A model generated the notes under the pieces. That model worked only from the letters and a program-made list of their open reading frames with translations, did not search any database and had not been told where the DNA came from. Of a stretch of DNA of 64,000 bases, positions 54,551-64,000 are shown one piece after another. Both the position numbers and the translations under genes were made by a program. Position 1 is the stretch's first letter, and the number at the start of each line of letters is the position of its first letter. This DNA comes from Ipomoea triloba (Eukaryota > Streptophyta > Magnoliopsida > Solanales > Convolvulaceae), in assembly GCF_003576645.1 (NCBI RefSeq), contig NC_044916.1, positions 26,148,103-26,212,102 of the forward strand, written 5' to 3'.

Positions 54551-55965
54551 TGATAAGTGCAAAACACGCCACATTTACAAGGTCGTTCTAGGATCATCTT
54601 GCTCACAATTGAAAGCTTTTATGTTTGATTTGGGCCTCAATTGCATTAAAATGCTTGTTATTGCCATTAGACCACGTCCCACGCTTGGTTAATCATTTTG
54701 TAGGTAAAAAGATGTGCAAGAAGGTGGAAAATGGCGTAGATTTCAGAGATAGAGTCACGGGCCGAAGTTGGAGCAAAGAACAGGCCATGGACGTGAGTCT
54801 GCCCATCCGTCCGAAATACAGCGCTCTGAAGTTTGCACAGCAGAACCAAAGTCTGCTGTGGACGCTCGGTGGACGCGGGGTGGACGCCCGCGTCTGAATT
54901 TCAGCCCGCAGAAGTTGGAGCACTCTGCTGTGGACGCGCAGTGGACGCGGGGTGGACACCCGCGTCCAAGTTTCAAGCCTCTGAAGTTTTTAATCTGTGC
55001 AGCAAAGGCCACGCTGGACGCGCAGTGGACGCGCGTCCAGCCGTGCGTCCGTCGCGAAGTTTTTGGCGGTTGGGCGAGATTTAAAAAGGAAATGGAGCCA
55101 TTTTGCAGGGGATCCCAACACACTTCCCTCTTAGTTCAGTTTAGAAAATTCTCTCTCTAGATTTAGGTCAAAATTCCCTACACTTCCACACTTCAATTCC
55201 AATCAAATTTCAAGTCAACTAGCTAGATTTAGAGGCGATCTTCCACTTCAACATTGAATTGCTCAAGATTGTTCCAAGATTCCTACTTCAACTCAAGTAC
55301 ATTTCAATTTCTAGTTTTATAATTCCATTCTTAGCTTTTGATTGTGATTGTTGATTTGATTTTGATTGTTGATTTGATTTTGAATTCTAGTTGCTTTCAG
55401 TTGTTCTTTTGCAATGTTGATTTCAATTCTAAGCATGATTAGCTAAACCTCTTGTGGATTTGGATCAATTGACCTTGCATGTACCTCTTGAATGCTAAAT
55501 GTCTTAAATTAGGGTTGAATGATGCTTAATGGATGCTTGATTGTGTTTTGGGGTGTTTGTTTGGACTCTAAGCCAACTTGGCCGGTTGCATTAGAGAATT
55601 AGGGTTAGGATCACTCACCTACGAGAGTAGGGAGTGTGTTAGACCTCACCAATCACATTTCCCTCTCACCTTTGAGAAAAGAGAGAGTGGAAGACAAGAA
55701 GGCACACAACGTGTTTGATAAAATGCCTCTTTTAGCCTAGTAGTTATGAGAGTAACACTATGGTGTAGGAGAGAGTCCTTTGACCATGAGAGTGGCTTAG
55801 GTATTTGTGACTTTGTCTCAATTGTGTCCAACAAGTGTTTCCACACCCTAGTACAATAGGAAATCAAGAGAGTACGTGCTTGTTAAGTTGGTCCAAGTCC
55901 TCTTTCCACTCAATTGTTTGTTATTCTTTTGCCTTAGTTTCTTTACATTAGCATGATATACACCT
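54551..55965 (+). repeat. Sense Athila LTR, truncated at right by copia LTR
   Basis: Starts TGATAAGTGCAAAACACGCC directly after CCAAC and matches the 28.5-kb LTR to GCATGATATACACCT, where a copia LTR begins at 55966. The GGACGC block is at 54785-55050, again with its own copy number. It is inserted into the antisense Athila copy. Confidence 0.8.
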
Positions 55966-56128
55966 TGTTAGGAACATAATGTAATAGGTTTTGATGATAC
56001 CAAAATGTATTTTAAAATCCCCTAAGTCTCGAAAGATAGAAATCAATGTAAGTTCGACAAGTAAACTAAGAGCGAAAAATACAACCGGGTAACTTGAGCT
56101 CAACTCGGAAGATATTTAAGCTTAAGGT
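55966..56128 (+). repeat. Left end of a Sirevirus-like copia LTR
   Basis: TGTTAGGAACATAATGTAAT and the following 160 bp match (in reverse) the right part of the solo LTR at 37928-39609, including GTAAGTTCGACAAGTAAAC and GATATTTAAGCTT. At 56129 it changes abruptly into accessory-ORF sequence. Confidence 0.8.
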
Positions 56129-57397
56129 GAACTTCTATTGGATGAAAACCGGGAAGCGTCCAATACCGAAGAACCCTCCCTGGCTGATCCAATCTCAACA
56201 GTCGCTGAAGCTGAGGCTCCAGGTTCGAGAGGTGAAGAGCAAGAAGTGATCCATCCCTCAGGTGGAAACCGGGAAGCGCCTGACATGGAGCTACCTTTGC
56301 GCTCTGAACCCAGTGTCCCTGCGACCCCTCAGACACTCAATCGAGAGGTGGACTCGCAACTGCAAGTCATGGGTGGAAATCTGGAAGCACCCAAGTCCCC
56401 TCCGATAAAAGGTACTTCTCACTTCTCTTCTTCTACTTCTGACTATGATCAACAGGCCGAAGAAGCCTTCATTGGCGAAGTGCGTCAATTCATGGCTGAT
56501 CAATCTCAGAAGATGGCTCAGCTCGAGAGGATACTCGTTGTTGTTCGCAATGCTGCAATGCCTGCTGCTGGCACAAGTGAATCCCAAGGCCGTCATGACG
56601 AACTTCTCGAACAGGCAGTATGGGCTGAGGATGCAGCACGGAAAGCTGCAGATGAAGCTGCTGTAGCTCGAGCAGAGGCTGCAGGTGCGAGAGCTGAATT
56701 AGCTGAGATACGAGCAGAGCTTCGAGCCTTCCAATATTCTAGTGAACTTCGACAGGACGTGATGAAAGCACTACTCGATGATCTGTCGAACCAAGTGCCT
56801 GCCCAACTTCAAGCACTCTTCGAAGGCATGTCCACCCTCCTTTCCCGCACAGATGATGCCACCAAGGGGGAAAATACTCAGGAAAGGACATCAACAACTA
56901 GCAAGAAGAGAAGGGCAGCAAGTGAACCAGCTGGACCTCCTCCAAAAGTCCCAAAGACAACGAGCAAGGCAGTGGAGGAAGCCAAGAGAAAGGAGAATCT
57001 AAGGGTTCAGCGCACAAAAGAGTTAGAGAAGCGAAGAGAAGAAGACAAAGAAAGAAAAAGGAAAAGGCAAGAACAACAAACAGAGAAAGAAAGAAAAGAT
57101 GAACAAAAGTTGATCGCCTTCAAGTTCGGAAATAGAGAAGACACCGAGCAAAGTCTCGTCCATCAGATCTTCAATCTGGTGAAGTATGTTGGAATGTCCC
57201 TTCACAGCAACATGTCTCCAGAAGAATGTATCTACTGGTGGAAGAATGAAGTAATTGAAGGTGAGTTTGTTGGGGAGGCTTTCAGAAACTACCTATTCTT
57301 CCATGTCACAGATGACTATCTGAGTTTGGTAGACACAAAAAACCCCATCAAGACACGAGAAGCAATCAACAAGAAGATTCTAGCAAACAAGAAGTAA
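56129..57397 (+). pseudogene. C-terminal part of copia 3' accessory ORF
   Basis: The frame is open from the junction at 56129 to TAA at 57395. Its first 402 bases are identical to 63600-64000. The protein is acidic/Ser/Pro-rich at first (SNTEEPSLADPISTVAEAEA), then a long Ala/Glu coiled coil (AARKAADEAAVARAEAAGAR), a Lys/Arg-rich basic stretch with nuclear-localisation character (SKKRRAASEPAGPPPKVPK; RREEDKERKRKRQEQQ), and a folded-looking C-terminus (LVHQIFNLVKYVGMSLHSNM, YWWKNEVIEGEFVGEAF). No known domain. It lies between pol and the 3' LTR of its element, where Sireviruses keep env-like genes, but there is no signal or membrane segment. The N-terminal half is missing here. Confidence 0.6.
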
Positions 57398-57664
57398 GCT
57401 CTCGTAGTCCATAACTCTTTCTTAATCATCTCTGATTGTTCTTGATCTCTTTTGCCTTCTATTTTATCTTTTCTGCTAAAGTCTTGTAAAACATTCCCGT
57501 TATGTTAATATATATATATCTTTTGCTGGGGTGTTGCGTGAGTTCTTACTTCATGCTTTAGCAGATTAGCTCGCTTGTCAAACTTACCGTATGCGCTGAA
57601 AATAAAATCAATGTTCTTTTCTTGCTAATCAGTCATACGAGTAAGTATAAGTGTTGGCATCATC
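57398..57664 (+). other. 3' untranslated region of the accessory ORF
   Basis: T-rich non-coding sequence ending in GGCATCATCAAAAAGGGGG, including a short (AT)n near 57510. Confidence 0.6.
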
Positions 57665-57678
57665 AAAAAGGGGGAAAT
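57665..57678 (+). promoter_or_regulatory. Copia polypurine tract
   Basis: AAAAAGGGGGAAAT directly precedes TGTTAGGAAC, the LTR start. This position and composition define the plus-strand primer of the retrotransposon. Confidence 0.85.
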
Positions 57679-57854
57679 TGTTAGGAACATAATGTAATAG
57701 GTTTTGATGATACCAAAATGTATTTTAAAATCCCCTANGACCTAAACATCCTAAGTCCAATACACACGAGAGGTTGAAAAAGATTTGCAAAATCTTATAC
57801 AAGTCTATTCACCCCCCCCCTCTAGACTTGTACCCCATCCCCTTGGGACCAACA
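57679..57854 (+). repeat. Copia LTR collapsed around an N gap
   Basis: 57679-57737 is the LTR start and 57739-57854 the LTR end (ends TTGGGACCAACA). The solo copy is 1,682 bp, so about 1.5 kb is missing at the N at 57738. As drawn, a polypurine tract lies on one side and a primer site on the other, so the 3' LTR of one copy and 5' LTR of another have been merged or are truly shared. Confidence 0.8.
57738..57738. other. Single-base assembly gap inside LTR
   Basis: An N replaces roughly 1.5 kb of LTR by comparison with 37928-39609. Confidence 0.85.
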
Positions 57855-57856
57855 AT

Positions 57857-57868
57857 TGGTATCAGAGC
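57857..57868 (+). promoter_or_regulatory. Copia primer binding site (initiator-Met tRNA type)
   Basis: TGGTATCAGAGC two bases after the LTR end is the canonical Ty1/copia primer site in plants. Confidence 0.93.
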
Positions 57869-57968
57869 AAGTTCTCTGATCGATATAAACCTTCGTTTAT
57901 ATTGCTTAGAGATCCTTCTTTGAAAAATCTTTTGAAAATATTTTCAAAGCGCGAGATAATTTTTCAAT

Positions 57969-60206
57969 ATGGACAGCATGTTGTCGAGACATCTTCTTTT
58001 TGATCTTAGCAGGTTTGACGACTGGAAAACACGCATGCTTGCGTACTTATCAGCCCTCCATGATGAGATGGCCGAGGTTATAACTTCTGGACCAGTCAAG
58101 ATCCTAATGGTCAATACTGCTGCAGTTCAAACCCAAGAAACACCAAAGTACATCCCAAAACCTAGGGAAGAATGGACAAGTGATGATAGGAAGAGAAACA
58201 ACCTGGACAACATTGCCAAGGATATTCTCTTCAGAGCTATAGACGAAACCATCTTCCCAAAAGTAAGAAAGTGCAAAACGGCGAAAGAGGTATGGGATAC
58301 TTTGATGTTAATTGGTGAAGGTGACGAACAGGAAAAGGAGAACAAGCTCACCGTGGCCATGAAGAAGTTCGAGGACTTCAAGATGAAGCCAGGGGAGAGC
58401 ATCGACAGCATGGAATCTCGGTTGATGAAGCTATCAATAGAGATCAGTGATCTCGAGAAGGAGATTCCACAAAAAGAGCTAAACCTGAAGGTCTTACGAG
58501 GCCTTACCAAGGAGTGGGAAATGAAGGTGATCACAATGCGTGATCACAGGGATTTGAAGAACACCACAACCGACCAACTGTTCAGAGATCTCAAAGCCTT
58601 CGAATTTGAGATGCTTCCGAGAGATGAGGACGTGGTGGACAGACGAAATGTGGCACTGGTTGCTGATCAACCATCCACCTCTTCAAGGTCAGATCCTAAT
58701 CCCACTAATATGTTATCTGACGAACAGTTTGCTCTCTTCATGAGGAAATTCAGGAAATTCATGAGGAAGTCAACGGAGAGCAACACAAGTTCACCTATCT
58801 CCTCAAGAAGGAACAATGAGAAACATTCATCCAGAAGGATAGAGGAGGAAAATCAGGGTCTTTGCTACAACTGCAGGAGACCAGGACACTTCAAAGCCGA
58901 GTGCCCTTACCTTATGGTAAGTAAGTATCAAGGCCAAGAAGGCAGGGACTCCAGAAGAAAGGAGGAATCCAAAGTAAAGCCAGCACAGAGTGGCTTCAAG
59001 GGAGATTCAAGGAAACATCTGCGCATAAAGGCGCTTGTTGCTGAGGAACTCGAGAGAGCAATCGAGGAGTCCGAGACATCGAGCTCCAGTGAAGGCAGCA
59101 GCAGCTCAGAAGATGAGAGGGGACTCATCTGCTTATACACCGAGGAAGAAGAGGATCAATGTCTAATGGCCATTGACAATGAGGTAACCTCTACTTCCAC
59201 ATCTCGCTGCTCTACCTCTACCTCTCGTTGTTCTTCGTTCGGAAGCGATGAAGATCCCTTTGAGATGCTTGAAACACTTAAAAGGGATCTCGGTATCGCT
59301 AACAGCACTCATGCCAAAATCCGGGAAGAAAACAGCAAGCTAACTGCTGAAAGAGATATGCTTAAGAATGTCTCGAAAGAGAATTCTGAGCTAACTCTCA
59401 AAGTAAGTGAGTTAGAAGCCAAAGTAATCCTACTGGCTGAAGAGTGCAAAGCTCGAGAGACCAGAGAGCTTAATCTTAGAAAGGTCATAGCATCATACAC
59501 GAATTCCTCCAAAGCTATGGAGAAAATGGTAAATGATCACAGACCTACTAGTGATAGAACCGGTCTAGGGTTCCGTCAAGACTGTCTCTCGAGAGATAAA
59601 CAGACCGATGGTTTGGGAACTTCAAATAATGGAGGATCTCAACCCAAACCAAACAAAGGTCATAAAAGACCAACAGAAAAGACCAGAGTAGCTATTCATA
59701 AACCGTCCCTATACACCAGCAATGGAAAGTATAGGAAAGCTACGAAGAATGGCCGGGTAAACAATATCGAGAGATCACCTTGCTATCTCTCGCAAGGCCA
59801 TTCCAAGTACAAAAGGAGCTACATTCCATATAATGCGCTTCAAGGCAAATATGGAAGGTCTGAGATCCACAAAGTTAGGAACTCACGGATGGAGAAAGGC
59901 AGACTCTATCCATCTAGTGAGAATTGGTCATCGAATCATGATTTCTGGAAGAAATCGCACTTCCAGCAATTTCACATGACCAAACAGCGTATGAAAGGCA
60001 TGGTGCGTAAGTCGATCGAAAAGTCTATACCTAAGTTGATTTATGCACCAAAGAGGCCCAAAACCTTTGCTAGCATTCCTTATGATTATCAAACGTATAA
60101 TGGCTACATTGCACCTAGGCCTGGAGTAATGGGTCCAAGGTATAAATGGATGCCTAAACTTACTAACCAACCAGGACCCAAAGTTTGGGTACCTAAATCT
60201 GCTTGA
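57969..60206 (+). CDS. Sirevirus-like copia gag, 745 aa
   Basis: ATG at 57969 (MDSMLSRHLLFDLSRFDDWK), an intact long frame. The N-terminal capsid domain resembles the DUF4219/UBN2 group (FDDWKTRMLAYLSAL, TAKEVWDTLMLIGEGDEQ, KELNLKVLRGLTKEW). A CCHC knuckle CYNCRRPGHFKAECP lies near residue 300, followed by an acidic Ser-rich region (ETSSSSEGSSSSEDERG), a coiled coil (residues about 440-515) and a basic Lys/Arg/Tyr-rich C-terminus (GPRYKWMPK). A long gag with C-terminal coiled coil is typical of Sireviruses. It packages element RNA in cytoplasmic particles. The frame overlaps the following protease frame by a few bases (60203-60206). Confidence 0.85.
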   Translation: MDSMLSRHLLFDLSRFDDWKTRMLAYLSALHDEMAEVITSGPVKILMVNTAAVQTQETPKYIPKPREEWTSDDRKRNNLDNIAKDILFRAIDETIFPKVRKCKTAKEVWDTLMLIGEGDEQEKENKLTVAMKKFEDFKMKPGESIDSMESRLMKLSIEISDLEKEIPQKELNLKVLRGLTKEWEMKVITMRDHRDLKNTTTDQLFRDLKAFEFEMLPRDEDVVDRRNVALVADQPSTSSRSDPNPTNMLSDEQFALFMRKFRKFMRKSTESNTSSPISSRRNNEKHSSRRIEEENQGLCYNCRRPGHFKAECPYLMVSKYQGQEGRDSRRKEESKVKPAQSGFKGDSRKHLRIKALVAEELERAIEESETSSSSEGSSSSEDERGLICLYTEEEEDQCLMAIDNEVTSTSTSRCSTSTSRCSSFGSDEDPFEMLETLKRDLGIANSTHAKIREENSKLTAERDMLKNVSKENSELTLKVSELEAKVILLAEECKARETRELNLRKVIASYTNSSKAMEKMVNDHRPTSDRTGLGFRQDCLSRDKQTDGLGTSNNGGSQPKPNKGHKRPTEKTRVAIHKPSLYTSNGKYRKATKNGRVNNIERSPCYLSQGHSKYKRSYIPYNALQGKYGRSEIHKVRNSRMEKGRLYPSSENWSSNHDFWKKSHFQQFHMTKQRMKGMVRKSIEKSIPKLIYAPKRPKTFASIPYDYQTYNGYIAPRPGVMGPRYKWMPKLTNQPGPKVWVPKSA

Positions 60207-60630
60207 TCCGCTTGCAGGACACCAGGGACACATGGTTCATTGACAGTGGATGTTCGAGACATATGACGGGAAACTTAACACTGCTAGAGAACATCCATCC
60301 TATCGAAGGTCCCCTGGTGACATTTGGAGACAACGAGAAGAAAGGTCGCACAAAGGCTGTTGGTGAAATTCATAAGAATGAATTGGTGATCAAGGGGGTA
60401 TCCTACGTTGAGGGACTCAAATTCAACCTCCTTAGCACAAGCCAGTTCTGTGACAAAGCCTACAGAGTGATCTTCACCAAAAGCAAGTGTCAAATCATGC
60501 AAGAGAAATCTCTCGAAGTCGTCCTGGAAGCAGCAAGGAAAGGAAACATGTACATAGTGGATTGGAGTTCTGCCAAACCATCCCTATGTATGCTGGCAAG
60601 GAGCAAGGAAGACTTATGCTGGGATTGGCA
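60203..60630 (+). pseudogene. Copia protease and start of integrase region, cut by gap
   Basis: DTWFIDSGCSRHMTGN carries the D-S-G active site of copia aspartic protease; VSYVEGLKFNLLSTSQFCDK is the conserved end of that domain. SKEDLCWDW begins the pre-integrase zinc region, then the N at 60631 stops the match. In other elements about 3 kb of integrase, RT and RNase H should follow. Confidence 0.85.
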
Positions 60631-60631
60631 N
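60631..60631. other. Single-base assembly gap hiding most of pol
   Basis: Protease/pre-integrase sequence ends before the N and unrelated sequence starts after it. The whole integrase-RT-RNase H block expected of a copia element is absent at this point. Confidence 0.8.
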
Positions 60632-61006
60632 TGTCATCGACTTCTTCATGGAGAAGAAGAAAGGAAAAGACGATGTACCGTTCTGGTATAGAGGAAGAAA
60701 ATCAGCAACGAAGTCCAAAGACTTCCAAGGAGAAAACTATCCAGAATCGAATAAGGGTGAACAGATTGCGGAGCTTCCTGATAATCCAAGCAAGCATTCT
60801 ATTCCCATCCAAGGTGAATGGATCCCCAAATGCGAGGAGATCCACAACGATGGGATACTGGAGTCAGGAGAAGAGTCCCGTATAAGTGGGACTCCTACAG
60901 CTGCACACTCTGGAAAAGGCTCTCCCTCAACCAAATGGAGAACCAAGGGAAAGGGAGATGGAATCTGTGAGGAAGGTAGCAGCAGAGAGAAGGACAAGAA
61001 GGAGTA
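60632..61006 (+). pseudogene. Unrecognised Lys/Ser/Gly-rich ORF after the gap
   Basis: Frame reads VIDFFMEKKKGKDDVPFWYR, then a low-complexity Lys/Glu/Ser/Gly stretch to REKDKKE and TAG at 61004. It is polar, without transmembrane or catalytic motifs. It could be the C-terminal tail of pol or the end of a separate accessory gene; upstream sequence is lost in the gap. Confidence 0.4.
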
Positions 61007-61928
61007 GCCACCTCTAGTTCTGTTATTATGATAAATAGGACTTTAGATGGCTAGTCCTTGTTCTAACGTTAGATTCCTATTAGGCTGCCCAAGGCCAAAC
61101 AAAAGTTTCTATGGAATCTAATAGGATATTGATTCATATGTAATGTTTTCGAAAATCACTAAATGAACTTAAGGAAATGTTCCAAGTGATATCTTTTTAT
61201 GAATCAATCTTGTCTCCATATCGCAATCTGTGTTCGAAAGGTAGTCCGAGAGGTACATGTTCAGTTTTCCTATTTATGTTATGTCTCGAAGAAGGGTAGT
61301 TCGAGAGATCACTTCAAAAGATATCAAACTGACTATCTACGTATCTCTAAATGGAGGAATAAGGAGGGTTAGGGATCGATCACTCAGGGGGAAGATCCTT
61401 AACTACAGGAATGCTCAGATGAAGGAATAAGGAGGTTTAGGGATCAATCACTCAGGGGGAAGATCCTTAAACTAGCAAAGTCGAGAGTTTACCTTCGAGA
61501 GGTAAAACTAATGAGCCCAACGGATATATGTGGAACAGCTAACTTTGGACATTAATGTTAGCCACGTGGTCTTCGGTTACTGACGGTTTTCCGTTCTTAA
61601 AGGCATTATCTTGATGAGTGGGAGCACGCTTATAAATATCATCTCTTTATATCCCACTATCCAAAACCGTATTATATCTTACCAAAATACCCTTACCATA
61701 TCTTACATACATAACCGTTATAAAGGGTATTTCTGACCTTTAAATTCTTTTAAATTAACCGGGATCCCTTTTTCGGGTCAAGCTCTCAACCCTACCCATA
61801 TATCCAACCCAAATCCACATGATATAAAAGCCAAATTCTTCTTCCTTACCCTGATTCAAGCTCAAACCGAATACCCAAAACACCCAAATCCTAAACACTG
61901 TACACATTCCCTCCAAAACCTCAAATCT
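61007..61928 (+). promoter_or_regulatory. Non-coding segment with tandem repeat and TATA-like leader before the accessory ORF
   Basis: Stops in all frames. A 68-bp unit (ATGGAGGAATAAGGAGGGTT, then CACTCAGGGGGAAGATCC) is at 61351-61418 and repeated at 61419-61476. Further right, CTTATAAATA at 61629-61638 is a good TATA box, followed by A/C-rich leader-like sequence up to the N gap. Candidate internal promoter for the accessory ORF. Confidence 0.45.
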
Positions 61929-62570
61929 NNNNNNNNNNNNNNNNNNNNNNNNNNNNNNNNNNNNNNNNNNNNNNNNNNNNNNNNNNNNNNNNNNNNNNNN
62001 NNNNNNNNNNNNNNNNNNNNNNNNNNNNNNNNNNNNNNNNNNNNNNNNNNNNNNNNNNNNNNNNNNNNNNNNNNNNNNNNNNNNNNNNNNNNNNNNNNNN
62101 NNNNNNNNNNNNNNNNNNNNNNNNNNNNNNNNNNNNNNNNNNNNNNNNNNNNNNNNNNNNNNNNNNNNNNNNNNNNNNNNNNNNNNNNNNNNNNNNNNNN
62201 NNNNNNNNNNNNNNNNNNNNNNNNNNNNNNNNNNNNNNNNNNNNNNNNNNNNNNNNNNNNNNNNNNNNNNNNNNNNNNNNNNNNNNNNNNNNNNNNNNNN
62301 NNNNNNNNNNNNNNNNNNNNNNNNNNNNNNNNNNNNNNNNNNNNNNNNNNNNNNNNNNNNNNNNNNNNNNNNNNNNNNNNNNNNNNNNNNNNNNNNNNNN
62401 NNNNNNNNNNNNNNNNNNNNNNNNNNNNNNNNNNNNNNNNNNNNNNNNNNNNNNNNNNNNNNNNNNNNNNNNNNNNNNNNNNNNNNNNNNNNNNNNNNNN
62501 NNNNNNNNNNNNNNNNNNNNNNNNNNNNNNNNNNNNNNNNNNNNNNNNNNNNNNNNNNNNNNNNNNNNNN
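61929..62570. other. Assembly gap, 642 N
   Basis: Unsequenced. The N-terminus of the accessory ORF probably lies in it. Confidence 0.98.
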
Positions 62571-64000
62571 GACAGGGCACAAGCCCAGGGGGAACCTCAG
62601 GCTACACTGGCCACTGAGGTTGAGAGAGTGCCCCCTACCAGGTCTCTGTCAGGAGCTTTATCTGTAAGTCTACATGCTGATGATGATGTTGAGGGTGCTG
62701 ATGAGTCTGTGGTCGAGCCTCGAGAGGAGGTTCGAGAGATTGGAGGTACTGGGATCAGTGATCCAGTACAGACAGAAGTTGAGGAACCACGAGAGGTGGT
62801 TCGAGAGGTAACAGTGGAAGCTGCATCGGCAACAGAAATCCTATCTGCTGGATCTCATGACTTTAATGATGATGCTACTACTCAGTTAGATCGCCGTGGT
62901 GAAGATGCAACAAGCCTAAGTGACTTCTCCAGGGTTCTTCGATGGATAAACTGGAGAACAGGCCCTTTTGATCAACTGATTACACAAGCAGCAGATATGG
63001 AGGCTGAGGAGATGTTCGCGTTGAACTGGTTAAACCTCACAGAACTCCCAGCCAGTGAACTTCTTGACCTTGCCCATGAAATGAATACAATCAAGAGAAA
63101 TCTTGAGAGATCTGACAAAGGGAAGGGCATAGCTGTTGATGCGCAAGAAGCTGAAGCCGAGCCTGAAGTGGATCCTGAATTAGACGCTCAATTTCAAGAA
63201 GATATCAGGCTTGCCACTGCATTATCCTTGGGACATCAAGTAGAGGATACGAGAGGTCCAGGAGAGACCTCTGGGATTGCTCGAGATGATTCTGAGAACC
63301 CAATACCAACAGCCGCAATCCCCTTGTCNGGAAAGGGCATAGCTGTTGATGCGCAAGAAGCTGAAGCCGAGCCTGTAGTGGATCCTGAATTAGAAGCTCA
63401 ATTTCAAGAAGATATCAGGCTCGCCACTGCATTATCCTTGGGACATCAAGTAGAGGATACGAGAGGTCCAGGAGAGACCTCTGGGATTGCTCGAGATGAT
63501 TCTGAGAACCCAATACCAACAGCCGCAATCCCCTTGTCCCAAGTAAATTTCTCTGCTCTGGACGAACAGGTAGCAGCTTCGAGAGGTGAATCTGAGGGGG
63601 AACTTCTATTGGATGAAAACCGGGAAGCGTCCAATACCGAAGAACCCTCCCTGGCTGATCCAATCTCAACAGTCGCTGAAGCTGAGGCTCCAGGTTCGAG
63701 AGGTGAAGAGCAAGAAGTGATCCATCCCTCAGGTGGAAACCGGGAAGCGCCTGACATGGAGCTACCTTTGCGCTCTGAACCCAGTGTCCCTGCGACCCCT
63801 CAGACACTCAATCGAGAGGTGGACTCGCAACTGCAAGTCATGGGTGGAAATCTGGAAGCACCCAAGTCCCCTCCGATAAAAGGTACTTCTCACTTCTCTT
63901 CTTCTACTTCTGACTATGATCAACAGGCCGAAGAAGCCTTCATTGGCGAAGTGCGTCAATTCATGGCTGATCAATCTCAGAAGATGGCTCAGCTCGAGAG
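62571..64000 (+). CDS. Copia 3' accessory ORF, N-terminal and middle part, runs off the window
   Basis: Open from the gap edge to the window end apart from the N at 63329. Acidic: repeated EPREEVREI/EEPREVVREV segments, a Trp-containing block (DFSRVLRWINWRTGPFDQLI, LNWLNLTELPASELLDLAHE), then a stretch EDIRLATALSLGHQ that fits the ubiquitin-interacting-motif pattern (acidic cap, Leu, Ala, Ser at the usual spacing). A 70-codon segment (63121-63328) including it recurs at 63331-63538 with a few substitutions. 63600-64000 equals 56129-56530, so the rest of the protein is represented at 56129-57397. Role unknown; position after pol suggests an env-like accessory gene, but no signal peptide or membrane span is visible. 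Confidence 0.6.
63121..63538 (+). repeat. 210-bp in-frame repeat split by an N
   Basis: 63121-63328 and 63331-63538 are aligned at offset 210 with at least three substitutions (for example GAAGTGG/GTAGTGG and GACGCTC/GAAGCTC). The offset keeps the frame when the N counts as one base. Confidence 0.85.

Noticed and set aside
61755..62582. Long minus-strand open frame
   Set aside because: It consists almost entirely of the 642-N gap.

Overview
This is nuclear DNA from a flowering plant, most likely a eudicot. The evidence is AT-rich intergenic sequence packed with plant-type transposons (Ty1/copia, Athila-type Ty3/gypsy, a CACTA element with plant TNP2 and Ulp1-like genes, a Helitron remnant, Tourist-like and Mutator-like foldbacks, tRNA-derived SINEs) and two plant host-gene loci. 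The species cannot be named from the sequence. Gene density is very low: one plausible intact host gene (a small secreted peptide precursor of IDA/PIP-like appearance, 23219-23482, minus) and one host-derived pseudogene (a coiled-coil, tail-anchored protein resembling PEROXISOMAL AND MITOCHONDRIAL DIVISION FACTOR, 1262-2125). Nearly everything else is transposable-element sequence, much of it nested.

Layout. 1-3.1 kb: pseudogene and flanks. 3.1-6.36 kb: decayed Ty1/copia element cut off in its reverse transcriptase by a small foldback. 6.9-8.4 kb: Helitron 3' end with a helicase C-terminus, abutting another copia pol fragment. 9.521-19.917 kb: a complete-ended CACTA element (CACTA termini, AAA target duplication) with a TNP2-type transposase locus and a second locus carrying an Ulp1-like cysteine protease, both on minus; a perfect 1.38-kb duplication at a single N inflates its length. 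20-26.4 kb: a field of foldback elements, including three with clean 9-bp target duplications, two (TA)n-flanked foldbacks, a Tourist-like element, SINEs and the peptide gene. 27.1-28.5 kb: repeat-rich sequence resembling an antisense LTR.

28.541-46.237 kb is an Athila-type gypsy element with 5' LTR, tRNA-Asp-type primer binding site, gag, protease, RT/RNase H and integrase (all broken), followed by two successive Athila-ORF-like genes in the env position: one broken, one intact at 348 aa. Each has its own upstream leader carrying GGACGC/GCGTCC palindromes like those in the LTR, a TATA-like box and a plausible leader intron. A 1.68-kb solo copia LTR with target duplication ATAGA lies in the first leader intron. 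46.2-50.2 kb: a copia-like LTR segment and the 3' end plus LTR of a second gypsy element. 50.2-52.7 kb: unrecognised. 52.7-56 kb: an antisense Athila 3' end invaded by a sense Athila LTR. 55.97-64 kb: pieces of a large Sirevirus-like copia element (gag with zinc knuckle, protease, and a long 3' accessory ORF with a ubiquitin-interacting-motif-like helix), split by N gaps that hide most of its LTR and pol.

The most interesting material is the modular palindrome/TATA/intron leaders in front of the two env-position Athila genes, the accessory ORF of the copia element, and the cluster of long-arm foldbacks with 9-bp target duplications. Several apparent novelties (ladder repeats at 15.4 and 16.2 kb, the 1.38-kb duplication, perhaps the 56-57.7 kb chimera) look like assembly artefacts and are flagged as such.
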